Shown here: one piece after another, positions 8,526 to 16,697 of the stretch
Position numbering within the stretch: the first letter of the stretch is position 1
Layout of the letters: each line of letters starts with the position of its first letter
Origin: Leptospirales bacterium
GTDB taxonomy: Bacteria; Spirochaetota; Leptospiria; Leptospirales; Leptospiraceae
DNA: 64,000 nt
Direction: 5' to 3'
Assembly: GCA_013297885.1 (NCBI GenBank)
Contig: JAAFIR010000019.1
Span: forward strand, 30,979-94,978
The notes under the pieces: model-generated
Database searches by the model: none
Told to the model about the DNA's origin: nothing
Seen by the model: only the letters and a program-made list of their open reading frames with translations
Made by a program: the position numbers and the translations under genes

Positions 8526-10475
8526 TTATTTTTTCAATTCCTGAATTTTTTTTTCAAGAATATCTAATTTCACTTTTTCCAAAAATTCCTGATTGCTTAA
8601 AACAATTTGCTCTTTGGTGTAATAATTTCTTACATTTACTGAATTAGAAACTTTTTCTTTTTCACCCACAACTAAAATGTATGGAACTTTCATAGTCTCA
8701 GCATTTCTGATTCTTTTGCCAAGAGTATCAGAGGCTTCATCAAGTGTTACACGGAGTTTTTCTTTTTTTAAGAATTGAAAAACTTCTTTTGCATAATCAT
8801 AAAAATTATCACTAACTGGAACCACTCGAATTTGTTCTGGAGCAAGCCAAACAGGAAAAGCACCAGCAAAATGTTCAATTAAAAATCCAATAAATCTTTC
8901 ATGTGTTCCAAGAGGACTTCTGTGAATACAAACTGGACGTTTGGTCTGACCATCTCTATCAATGTACTTCAAATCAAATTTCATTGGCATAAATAAATCT
9001 AGCTGTGAAGTGCTTGCAGTAAATTCGCGACCAATTGAACTTCTAATTTGAAAATCCATTTTTGGTCCATAAAATGCTGCACCATCTTTTTCAACTACAT
9101 ATTTTACATTTGATTCTTCCATTGCTCTGCGAGTGAGTCGTTCTGCTTTTTCCCACATTTCTTCTTCACCATGATATTTTTGGTTATCAGGATTACGAAG
9201 TGAAAGAACCATATAATAATCTTTGATACCTAAAATTTTGTAGTAGTATTCATGAAGTTTAATCACAGACTTAAATTCTTCTACAGCTTGTTCTTCAGTG
9301 CAATAAATATGTGCATCGTTCATTTGCATTCCCCTAACACGCATTAGCCCGAAGAGGGAACCAGAATCTTCATAACGATGACAAGTTCCATATTCAGCAA
9401 TACGAAGTGGAAGCTCTTTATAACTTCTTGGTCTATCTGCAAACACTGTGTGATGAAATGGACAATTCATTGGTTTGATATAATAATTTTCGTTGTCCAT
9501 TTGCATTGGCGGAAACATAGATTCTTTGTAATGAGGAAGATGCTCTGAAGTATAAAACAAACTTTCTTTTGTGAGAACAGGTGTGGTTACTCTTTGGTAA
9601 CCGTTCTCTTCTTCAGTGTCTTTTCCCCAGCGTTCTAGTTCTTCTTTAATTACATTTCCACGAGGTAGCCATAAAATTAAACCGGGTCCAATTTTTTCTG
9701 ATGTTGTAAATAATTCTAGTTCTTGTCCAAGTTTACGATGATCTCGTTTTTTGGATTCTTCGATCATGTAATTGTAATCATCTAATTCTTTTTTAGATTG
9801 AAAAGACACACCGTAAATTCTTTGGAGCATTTTATTATTTGCATCTGCTTTCCAATATGCACCAGAAAGTGCAGTGAGTTTAAATGCTTTTATCAAACCA
9901 GTTTCTGGTAAATGTGGACCTCTACATAAATCAAACCATTCACCTTGGTAATATAAAGAGACAGTTTCAGAGTTAAAACTTTCGATGAGTTCGACTTTGT
10001 ATTTTTCACCCATCTCTTTAAATTTTTTTAATGCATCTTCTTTTTTTAAATCTTCTCGTTTGACTTTTAAATTTTCTTTTAAAATTTTTTCTATCTCAGC
10101 TTCAATTTTTGGAAGGTCTTCTATTGTAATTTTATCATCACCAAAATCTATATCATAATAAAAAAATCCTGGACCATTATCAATAACTGGACCAACAGTG
10201 AGTAATGCTTTTGGATATAATCTTTGAACTGCTTGACCAAGAACATGAGCAGATGAATGTCTATAAATTTCTTTGCCCAATTTATCTTCATATGTCAAAA
10301 TTTGAATCGTAGAATTTTCTTTAAGTGCAAATGTCAAATCCACTTCATTTCCATTGACCACTGCACCAAGTGCTTTTTTTGCAAGACTTACACTAATTTC
10401 TTTTACAAATTCAGAAACTAACATTCCTTTTTCTACTTCTTTTATTTTTCCATCAGGTAAAGTAATTAAAATCAT
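8526..10475 (-). CDS. thrS: Threonine--tRNA ligase
   Basis: This enzyme charges tRNA-Thr with threonine in the cytoplasm. The 649-residue length is normal for bacterial ThrRS. The domains run in order: TGS (1-60), the editing domain with HSSAHVLGQA (HxxxH motif, about residue 73), the class II catalytic core, and an anticodon-binding domain (about 540-640). The three zinc ligands are recognisable in MNCPFHH (Cys), QMNDAHIYC (His) and HRSPLGTHERF (His). An AAGGAA site lies just upstream of the ATG at 10475. The gene stands alone between two structured repeats, so it is probably transcribed by itself. No leader resembling a T-box was seen. Confidence 0.97.
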   Translation of the reverse strand: MILITLPDGKIKEVEKGMLVSEFVKEISVSLAKKALGAVVNGNEVDLTFALKENSTIQILTYEDKLGKEIYRHSSAHVLGQAVQRLYPKALLTVGPVIDNGPGFFYYDIDFGDDKITIEDLPKIEAEIEKILKENLKVKREDLKKEDALKKFKEMGEKYKVELIESFNSETVSLYYQGEWFDLCRGPHLPETGLIKAFKLTALSGAYWKADANNKMLQRIYGVSFQSKKELDDYNYMIEESKKRDHRKLGQELELFTTSEKIGPGLILWLPRGNVIKEELERWGKDTEEENGYQRVTTPVLTKESLFYTSEHLPHYKESMFPPMQMDNENYYIKPMNCPFHHTVFADRPRSYKELPLRIAEYGTCHRYEDSGSLFGLMRVRGMQMNDAHIYCTEEQAVEEFKSVIKLHEYYYKILGIKDYYMVLSLRNPDNQKYHGEEEMWEKAERLTRRAMEESNVKYVVEKDGAAFYGPKMDFQIRSSIGREFTASTSQLDLFMPMKFDLKYIDRDGQTKRPVCIHRSPLGTHERFIGFLIEHFAGAFPVWLAPEQIRVVPVSDNFYDYAKEVFQFLKKEKLRVTLDEASDTLGKRIRNAETMKVPYILVVGEKEKVSNSVNVRNYYTKEQIVLSNQEFLEKVKLDILEKKIQELKK

Positions 10476-10523
10476 ATTTCCTTGATTTCACAAAAAGTCT
10501 GTAAGTCTATTCGTTATTTTTTT

Positions 10524-10674
10524 GGGCTATGTCAGTTTTAGAGGATGGAAGTTAGATGGTAGAGAATAGAAATTCTAGAATCACATCCTCTAAACTGACC
10601 CGAGCTACAAAATGGTTCCGTCTGCCAGAGGCAGACCCGCTTGGAAAGCAAGCGGCATTTTGTATCTCTATCGC
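10524..10674 (+). repeat. Structured repeat copy B (branched subtype)
   Basis: It fills most of the thrS-lpdA gap. The left end GGGCTAT pairs imperfectly with ATCGC at 10670-10674 (one mismatch). Hairpin I is GTCAGTTTTAGAGGAT with ATCCTCTAAACTGAC. The linker is CCGAGCT. Arm II opens with ACAAAATG, closes with CATTTTGT, and encloses GTCTGCC/GGCAGAC and CCGCTTG/CAAGCGG. The inner stems differ from those of copies A and C but stay paired. Confidence 0.85.
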
Positions 10675-10687
10675 GTTAATCAAATAC

Positions 10688-12109
10688 TTATATATTAATA
10701 GCTTCACCAAGCACATCAGCAGCAGCTTCCATCACACCCTCAGATAAAGTTGGATGTGCATGAATGATAGTTGCGAGATTGTGAACTGTTAGCTCAGTGG
10801 AAGCACCAACCATAAATTCAGAAATGAGTTCAGTTGCTGAAGCACCAATGATATGAGCTCCAAGAATTTCGCCATGTTCTTTACCTGCTACAATTTTTAC
10901 CATACCAGTTGTTTGACCCACAGCTTGTGCTCTTCCGCTTGCAGTAAATGGGAAGCGACCAATTTTAATTTCATAACCTTGTTCAATTGCTTTTTTTTCT
11001 GACATACCAACTGAAGCAACTTCTGGATGACAATATGTACAACCAGGAATTAAATCATAATTAATCGCTTCGTAGTGAATATGAGAATTTTTTCCAAGTT
11101 CAATTGCAATTGCCTCAGCTGCTTTGATTCCTTCCATCGAAGCAACATGTGCAAGAAGTGGAGCTCCCGTGCAATCCCCAATTGCATAAATGGTTTCTGT
11201 GTTTGTTCTAAATTTAGAATCTATGTTGATAAAACCTTTGTTAAGATTTACACCAACTTCTTCTAATTTTAAATTTTCTGTGTTTGGTATAAGACCAATC
11301 CCAACAATAATTTTGTCGTATTCAATTTTTTCTTTTTCACCAGAAACTTTTTCTGAAATTTCTAACACGATAGAATTTGATTTTTTTTCAAAACCAGTTA
11401 CACCTTTTGAAAGATGAAGTTTGATTCCTCTTTTTTTAAAACTAGTTTCAAGGACTTTAGAAATTTCTTCATCTTCATTTGGAAGCAAATGATCTAAGTA
11501 TTCAATGATTTCCACTTCAGAACCCATTGAAGAATAAAAATCTGCAAACTCAACTCCAATTGCACCAGCACCAATAATTCCTAATTTTTTTGGAATGGTT
11601 TTTTCCACCATTGCTTCTCTACTTGATAAAACTAAATTGGAATCAAAATCTAATTTTGGAAATGGTTTTGACCTTGCACCTGTTGCAACAATAAATCTAT
11701 CTGACTCTACTTCTGTTTCTTTGCCACTTGAATCAATTACAGAAATTAAATTTTTAGTTTTAAAACTTGCTTTACCATAAATAACCCCAACTTTATTTTT
11801 TTTCATTAAAAAATCCACACCTTTAGCCATTTGGTCTGCAACTTTTCGTGACCTACTGATTACTTTATCAAAATCTGGTTTTGGCAAATCTGAAATAATT
11901 CCAAATTCATTTGCGTGTTTCATTTCTTCAAGTAGATGAGCTGATTGTAATAAAGCTTTTGTTGGAATACAACCCCAGTTTAAACAAATTCCACCTAATT
12001 TTTCCATTTCGATGATTGCTGTTTTAAAACCTAATTGTGCGGATCGAATTGCTGCAACATATCCTCCAGGTCCTGCTCCAATTACAACTACTTGAAATTT
12101 CTCTGCCAT
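10688..12109 (-). CDS. lpdA: Dihydrolipoyl dehydrogenase
   Basis: The E3 flavoprotein of 2-oxoacid dehydrogenase and glycine cleavage complexes; it reoxidises dihydrolipoamide with NAD+. Its 473 residues are standard. The FAD-binding GAGPGGYVAA opens the protein, the redox-active disulfide is in GGICLNWGCIPTKALL, and the NAD-binding GAGAIGVEFA lies near residue 178. The second FAD motif is YAIGDCTG, and the C-terminal dimer domain has the catalytic His-Glu in HAHPTLSE. An AAGGA site at 12118-12122 supports the ATG at 12109. No E1 or E2 genes are next to it, so it probably serves several complexes from a separate locus. Confidence 0.95.
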   Translation of the reverse strand: MAEKFQVVVIGAGPGGYVAAIRSAQLGFKTAIIEMEKLGGICLNWGCIPTKALLQSAHLLEEMKHANEFGIISDLPKPDFDKVISRSRKVADQMAKGVDFLMKKNKVGVIYGKASFKTKNLISVIDSSGKETEVESDRFIVATGARSKPFPKLDFDSNLVLSSREAMVEKTIPKKLGIIGAGAIGVEFADFYSSMGSEVEIIEYLDHLLPNEDEEISKVLETSFKKRGIKLHLSKGVTGFEKKSNSIVLEISEKVSGEKEKIEYDKIIVGIGLIPNTENLKLEEVGVNLNKGFINIDSKFRTNTETIYAIGDCTGAPLLAHVASMEGIKAAEAIAIELGKNSHIHYEAINYDLIPGCTYCHPEVASVGMSEKKAIEQGYEIKIGRFPFTASGRAQAVGQTTGMVKIVAGKEHGEILGAHIIGASATELISEFMVGASTELTVHNLATIIHAHPTLSEGVMEAAADVLGEAINI

Positions 12110-12207
12110 ATAAAATCCTTTTTGTATTTCAAAGATTAAGACTTAAATCAAAAAAAAAGAAATCAAGTCATTTTTTATTTTTTGAAAATGAGGAAAGTGA
12201 AATGTTT

Positions 12208-12319
12208 GGGCGATGTCTCATGAAAAAGTAAAGATTTTTTCATGAGACCCGAGCTACAAAATGGTTCCGTCTCTTCGAGACCCGCTTGGCAAGCTTGCTG
12301 CATTTTGTATCTCTATCGC
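12208..12319 (+). repeat. Structured repeat copy C (branched subtype)
   Basis: The left end GGGCGAT (12208-12214) pairs with ATCGC (12315-12319). Hairpin I is GTCTCATGAAAAA with TTTTTCATGAGAC. The linker is CCGAGCT. Arm II opens with ACAAAATG, closes with CATTTTGT, and encloses GTCTC/GAGAC and a GCTTGGCAAGC-type hairpin. It lies between lpdA and vapC. This compact copy is the clearest guide to the family. Confidence 0.88.
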
Positions 12320-12334
12320 TTGAATTGTAAAATT

Positions 12335-12682
12335 TTACAAAATCTGATTTGCAATTTTTTTTAGTACAGAATCAAATGTCCAGATTTCAGAATTGTTCAT
12401 TCTGGCAGATGCAAGTAAATGAATGTCAACAAGACCTAATCCTTTTCCAATTAGATTTTCTTTGATAACAAAAAGTCTCATTTTATCTTCTGAAATAATT
12501 TCAAGAGTTTGAATTTTTTCTAATTTAGTTTGGATTTCTTTTTTTAAACCACCAATTACTAGTTCAGTTAAAACATATGGATGAAGAAAAACTTGGTCTT
12601 GTTCAATTAATTCAGGAAGTTTTTTTGTGTCGTTTTTTCCTTTAAAAAAATCAATCCAAACATTTGTATCAACTAAAATCAC
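12335..12682 (-). CDS. vapC: VapC-type PIN-domain ribonuclease toxin
   Basis: A 115-residue PIN domain protein of normal VapC length. The acidic active-site residues are visible: Asp in MILVDTNVWIDFF, Glu in LTELVIGG, and Asp in GLGLVDIHLLA and WTFDS. PIN toxins cleave RNA (often initiator tRNA or rRNA) when freed from their antitoxin. The start codon is GTG at 12680-12682 and shares one base with the antitoxin stop (TAGTG), so the two should be translationally coupled. The RNA target cannot be read from sequence. Confidence 0.9.
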   Translation of the reverse strand: MILVDTNVWIDFFKGKNDTKKLPELIEQDQVFLHPYVLTELVIGGLKKEIQTKLEKIQTLEIISEDKMRLFVIKENLIGKGLGLVDIHLLASARMNNSEIWTFDSVLKKIANQIL

Positions 12683-12867
12683 TAACGAACTCTACGAACT
12701 GATTTTATATTTTTTTGTTTACCAAAAAGTTTTGCGAGTTCCTTTCTTTCATTTGCTGAAATTAATTCTCTTAAACCCATTTCCACAATTGCTTTTTTTG
12801 TTTTAGTTGGGTACAATTTAGTAACTGTCTCTAATAAAGTTTCTTCAATATTTAATGTAGTAGTCAT
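12682..12867 (-). CDS. vapB: VapB-type antitoxin
   Basis: Partner of the PIN toxin. The recognisable family sequence begins at MTTTLNIEETLLE (ATG at 12867), followed by a short ribbon-helix-helix-like region (TKTKKAIVEMGLRELI), which is the VapB type-2 antitoxin pattern. The C-terminal tail is basic and rich in Arg (KSVRRVR) and would wrap the toxin. An upstream in-frame ATG at 12903 would add 12 hydrophobic residues not expected in this family. Neither start has a clear ribosome site. The AT-rich imperfect palindrome around 12865-12900 (TATATAAAAATATA) is a possible autoregulatory operator. Confidence 0.8.
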   Translation of the reverse strand: MTTTLNIEETLLETVTKLYPTKTKKAIVEMGLRELISANERKELAKLFGKQKNIKSVRRVR

Positions 12868-12954
12868 ATATAAAAATATATTCATTGATATATAAAATTT
12901 CAAGTATAATTTTATTTCATATTTAAATAAAATTCTATTTTAATTTATCACCTT

Positions 12955-13116
12955 TTATTTTTTTCTCGCAATCAGAACAACCAAAATCCAAAAAATAATT
13001 CCAGGAATACTCTAATAAATTGCATTTTCGTTTAGAGACAAAAATAGCATTAAAGGAAATAATGGATAAATAAGACTAATCATACAACGAATTAAAAAAT
13101 ATACATCATTACAAAA
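12955..13116 (-). pseudogene. Dead copy of the small membrane protein at 14651-14923
   Basis: On the minus strand this reads DVYFLIRCMISLIYPLFPLM..., then a TAG, then SIPGIIFWILVVLIARKK and a stop. The intact gene 1.5 kb away reads DVYFLIRSMISIFYPFFPIL... and SIPGIIFWIVFILLIPKK. The two are therefore paralogues, and this copy has one internal stop and has lost its N-terminal third. Beyond 13116 the frame meets a stop. The remainder of the 12904-13248 gap shows no other gene. Confidence 0.8.
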
Positions 13117-13248
13117 TCAAAAATTTTGAATGAAAAATAAATAAATTATTGCTTGAAAATTCTCTCATTCCAGTTTAATTTTTACTTTGCAAACTAAACT
13201 GTTTTGATCAATGGTAATTTTGATTTTAATAAAAATTATTTTTAGGAA

Positions 13249-14568
13249 ATGGTATTTTTCGTGGCGAACAAAGCGATTAAGGTAGAGAACGAAGTTGTAA
13301 AGGAATTAAAAGAAGGTGCAGAAGATTTAGATATTGTAAAAATTGGTGTAGATGTTCCCGGTCTTGTCTCAATGATCAATGAGAATAATATTCGAATGTA
13401 TGATGACGAAGAATACACGATGAATGATGTCATTCAAACAATAATCGAAAGTCGTGCATCTCTCAGTAGTTTTTTTCTTTTAGACATTGGAGCAATTTTC
13501 AGAAGATATAAATTGTGGATGCGCCATATGCCCAGTGTAAAAATGTTTTATGCCGTAAAATGTAATTCTGACAAACTACTACTTAGAACCTTAGTTGATT
13601 TAGGAGTAGGTTTTGATGTGGCTTCAAAAGTAGAAATTTCTACAGTAAGAGAATTAGAAGTTGATCCAGATAAAATGATCTTTGCAAATCCAGTAAAAGA
13701 AATCAATCATATCACTTTTGCTGAAGGTGAAGGAATTAAAAAAATGACCTTCGATAATGTTGATGAGCTCAAGAAAATTTCTGTCTTCCATCCGAATGCA
13801 GAATTAGTTTTACGAATTCTAGTAGATGACTCGAAATCTAAAATGCCTTTTGGAACAAAGTTCGGTTGCCCCACTTCGAATCTTCCCGGAGTATTTGATT
13901 TAGCAAAGACATTGGGCTTGAACATAATTGGTGTTAGCTTTCATGTAGGCTCGGAATGTGAGAGTTCCACCGCGTATACAGATGCGATTATCCTCGCTAG
14001 GGAAGTTTTTAATACTGCTAAAGGATATGGATTTGAAATGAAGTTACTCGATATTGGCGGTGGATTTCCTGGTCATGATTCAAAAGAATTAGAAGATAAG
14101 TTTATTGAAATTGCAACTGCCATAAATGGGCAATTAGAACTGTCATTCGCTGATGTTCCCAATCTTGAAATCATAGCGGAACCAGGAAGATTCTTTGCGA
14201 CAAGTTGTGGGACTTTAGTCACTAATGTAATCGGACGAAAAATTATCTTTAACTCCGATTCCGAAAAAGTGCTTCATTATTATATTAACTCAAACATTTA
14301 TGGAGTATTTAATAATATTGTATTCGATAAAGTGACTCCAGATTTTGAACTAAGAAAACCCGCAGGAGAAAATGCTCTACTTTACAAATCGGTGATCTTC
14401 GGACAGACTTGTGATAGTATGGATAAGATTGCTGACGGACTCATGCTTCCAGAACTTGTATGTGGCAACTGGCTAATCATCCGTAACCATGGAGCTTACA
14501 CAATAGCTGCCGCATCTAAATTCAACGGGTTCGAACTAGAAGATGTGAACTATGTGTTTACGTTTTAA
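13249..14568 (+). CDS. PLP-dependent ornithine/diamino-acid decarboxylase (fold type III)
   Basis: The protein has 439 residues. The PLP-binding Lys lies in FYAVKCN (about residue 104). HVGSE (about 231), GGGFPG (about 270) and EPGRF (about 311) bind the cofactor phosphate and ring. CDSMD (about 388) supplies the active-site Cys and Asp of ornithine decarboxylases. The FYAVKCN...GQTCDSMD signature is closer to eukaryotic ornithine decarboxylase than to diaminopimelate decarboxylase. The expected product is putrescine for polyamine synthesis. Roughly 60 extra residues precede the barrel. Start choice is uncertain: AGGAA abuts ATG 13249, and GTG 13261 is an alternative. Base and codon use (CTC, CCC, GCG, CGG) are visibly less A+T-rich than in all neighbours, which suggests acquisition. 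Confidence 0.85.
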   Translation: MVFFVANKAIKVENEVVKELKEGAEDLDIVKIGVDVPGLVSMINENNIRMYDDEEYTMNDVIQTIIESRASLSSFFLLDIGAIFRRYKLWMRHMPSVKMFYAVKCNSDKLLLRTLVDLGVGFDVASKVEISTVRELEVDPDKMIFANPVKEINHITFAEGEGIKKMTFDNVDELKKISVFHPNAELVLRILVDDSKSKMPFGTKFGCPTSNLPGVFDLAKTLGLNIIGVSFHVGSECESSTAYTDAIILAREVFNTAKGYGFEMKLLDIGGGFPGHDSKELEDKFIEIATAINGQLELSFADVPNLEIIAEPGRFFATSCGTLVTNVIGRKIIFNSDSEKVLHYYINSNIYGVFNNIVFDKVTPDFELRKPAGENALLYKSVIFGQTCDSMDKIADGLMLPELVCGNWLIIRNHGAYTIAAASKFNGFELEDVNYVFTF

Positions 14569-14592
14569 ATTTTTGACACAAATTGCAGAAAA

Positions 14593-14626
14593 AATGTTCA
14601 ATTAGATTTTTCTCCAATTGAACATT
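14593..14626. terminator. Bidirectional hairpin terminator
   Basis: AATGTTCAATT (14593-14603) pairs perfectly with AATTGAACATT (14616-14626) around a T-rich 12-nt loop. It sits between the convergent decarboxylase and small membrane protein genes. A short A tract precedes it on one side. There is no long T tract after it, so strength is uncertain. Confidence 0.6.
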
Positions 14627-14650
14627 TAGATACAACCTATCGTGAAAATT

Positions 14651-14923
14651 TTACTTGTTATTATTAGTTATCTTTTTAGGAATTAGAAGAATAAAAACAA
14701 TCCAAAAAATAATCCCTGGAATACTTAAATAAGAAATATTATCACCTTTCTCAAAAAATAATAGAATTGGAAAAAAAGGATAAAAAATACTAATCATTGA
14801 ACGAATTAAAAAATATACATCATGAGGATGTTCTGGAGTAAATAGAAATAGAATAACAGCAATTGTTAAATACAAAATTAATATTTTTTTCTCAAATGAT
14901 AATTTAGAAGGGAAATCTTTCAT
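14651..14923 (-). CDS. Small membrane protein, three helices, unknown function
   Basis: A 90-residue protein with three hydrophobic segments (about residues 15-31, 37-60 and 66-82) and a Lys/Asn-rich tail. I do not recognise the family. A truncated, stop-containing paralogue lies at 12955-13116 on the far side of the decarboxylase gene. The stretch HDVYFLIRSMISIFYPFFP is the best conserved part between the two. The gene is 11 nt downstream of the SH3 lipoprotein on the same strand, so the two may be co-transcribed. Confidence 0.7.
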   Translation of the reverse strand: MKDFPSKLSFEKKILILYLTIAVILFLFTPEHPHDVYFLIRSMISIFYPFFPILLFFEKGDNISYLSIPGIIFWIVFILLIPKKITNNNK

Positions 14924-14934
14924 AAAAACTCCAG

Positions 14935-15930
14935 TTAGTTTTTTTCATCACAAAGATATTCCACGGGGTAAGTTCCTTCAGACTTGTAAGAATGTTCTTG
15001 GTAAATAACCCATTTCCCTGAATTATTTTTATGATATAAAATTCTTTTATCCCCAAAACCACCTGCATTAAATAAAGTGTATTTTAAAATATCTGGTTTT
15101 TTATCATTATTCAAATCAATTGCATATTCTAAAAATTTTATTTGATGTGGAAGTTTTTCTTTTTTAAGATTTATTTTATTTAAACAAGAAAAACTTTTAG
15201 GTTGTGGGTAAATAACTAATCCTTTTAAATAATCTTGGTTGGTTTTAATAAAACTATTGTATATTTTATTATCTTTATTATCAGCAAAAACATTAAATCC
15301 TGAAATAGTATTTTCTCTTTCAACTAAAAAACCTTTATCAAATGATGTATCTCCCGAACTATCATGCTCTTCAAATTTTACTGATTTCACTTTTAATTCA
15401 ATTGGAGATTTTATTTTTTTTGAAAATGGATAAAAATTAATTTTAGATCCGATCTTAGGAGCAAATGTAAAATTATTTGATGAAATGAATACTTCTTCTG
15501 ATTTAACATTATTTGGACAAGGAGCCATTTCAAGAGAACTTTCATCATCAATAAAAATAGAATCTATTAAATTTCTATTGCTCAAATTTTTTTCTAAATA
15601 TCCATCAAATACAAATCCTACATTTAATTTATAAGCTACTTTTACCCAAATTCCTTTTTTACCTTTTGAGTAATGAGAAATTTTTATATCTTCTACTTTA
15701 AATACAATTGCATTTTTTGGAATAGTTTGAATCAATTCTGATTTTATATATGGAGATTTTCTCATTTTTAAACCAGATTTTACTTTTACAATATAAGAAT
15801 TGTATTCATATACAGGTTCAGTTTTGGTTTTAGTAGCCTGTTCTATTTTAGCTTCAGGTTTTTCTTGTTCAGTTTTTTTTAAATCTTCTTTGCAAAATAA
15901 AATGAGTAATATAAATAAAATATAATTCAT
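14935..15930 (-). CDS. SH3-domain lipoprotein, function unknown
   Basis: The best start is the ATG at 15930, giving MNYILFILLILFC followed by KEDLKK, a short spirochaete-type lipoprotein signal. The open frame extends 23 residues further upstream to 15999, but those residues are not signal-like. After a Glu/Lys/Thr linker, residues about 45-115 (YIVKVKSGLKMRKSP..., WVKVAYKLNVGFV) match a bacterial SH3-like domain, often a peptidoglycan-contacting module. The C-terminal half contains a segment DLNNDKKPDILKYTLFNAGG, reminiscent of FG-GAP-type calcium loops. It is probably exported to the periplasm or outer membrane. Leptospires carry several such SH3 lipoproteins of unknown role. Confidence 0.65.
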   Translation of the reverse strand: MNYILFILLILFCKEDLKKTEQEKPEAKIEQATKTKTEPVYEYNSYIVKVKSGLKMRKSPYIKSELIQTIPKNAIVFKVEDIKISHYSKGKKGIWVKVAYKLNVGFVFDGYLEKNLSNRNLIDSIFIDDESSLEMAPCPNNVKSEEVFISSNNFTFAPKIGSKINFYPFSKKIKSPIELKVKSVKFEEHDSSGDTSFDKGFLVERENTISGFNVFADNKDNKIYNSFIKTNQDYLKGLVIYPQPKSFSCLNKINLKKEKLPHQIKFLEYAIDLNNDKKPDILKYTLFNAGGFGDKRILYHKNNSGKWVIYQEHSYKSEGTYPVEYLCDEKN

Positions 15931-16073
15931 TAGATTAGTTTGAAATAGTTTAAAATTATTGTAAACAAAAATTCGTTTAATTAGAAATTCGAGTTTCATT
16001 CTTCAAGAATTGATGGATCTCTAAAAATTAAAAAATCAGTTTTAAAACTAATCCATATATTTAATTTGGAATT

Positions 16074-16697
16074 ATGGACAAAATTAAAGTTGCAATAGCT
16101 GACGATCATCCTGCAATTTTAGAAGGAATGAGGATCATATTAAAATCAGATCCACGTTTTTCTGTTGAAGCTTGTTTTCAAAATTCAATTGAAGTTTTAA
16201 AATTTCTCGAAGAAAATGAAATTTCTATTTTAGTTTTAGATATTGATATGCCTGGAGCAGAAAATTTTAAACTATTAAAAACAATTAAAGAAAATCATCC
16301 AAAAATCAAAGTAGTGATCTACACAATGCATGAAGGTTATGATTATTTTTTAGAAGCAAAAAAAAATAATGCTAATGGTTATGTTTTAAAAACAGAAACA
16401 ATTACTTTTATGCCAACAGTTTTAATAAAAGTATTTAAAGGGGAATTTTATTGTTCAGAAGAATTAGAAATTCATTTAAGTAAAGAAGGGAAAAAACAAA
16501 TTTTAAAACCAAAAGAAAAAGCAATACTTTGCTACATCGCTAGAGGTTTCAATTATGTTGAAGTCGGTAAGGCTCTTGGCATTTCCGAAAAAACTGTTGA
16601 ATACTATATTTATAGTTTGAGAAAAAAATATAATTCCAACACAAATGCAGAATTATTATTGAGACTTTCAAATGAAATTATTTTAAAGGAAGTTTAA
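16074..16697 (+). CDS. NarL/FixJ-type response regulator
   Basis: The protein has 207 residues. The N-terminal receiver has the acidic pair in IADDHP, the phospho-Asp in VLDIDMPG (about residue 61), Thr in VIYTMHE and Lys in YVLKTE. A LuxR-type helix-turn-helix occupies about 145-200 (KEKAILCYIARGFNYVEVGKAL, ISEKTVEYYI). It should be a DNA-binding transcription regulator. It converges with the DISM-type kinase gene, and their last 20 bases overlap. That kinase lacks its own receiver, so the pair is the natural guess for a two-component system. Confidence 0.88.
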   Translation: MDKIKVAIADDHPAILEGMRIILKSDPRFSVEACFQNSIEVLKFLEENEISILVLDIDMPGAENFKLLKTIKENHPKIKVVIYTMHEGYDYFLEAKKNNANGYVLKTETITFMPTVLIKVFKGEFYCSEELEIHLSKEGKKQILKPKEKAILCYIARGFNYVEVGKALGISEKTVEYYIYSLRKKYNSNTNAELLLRLSNEIILKEV

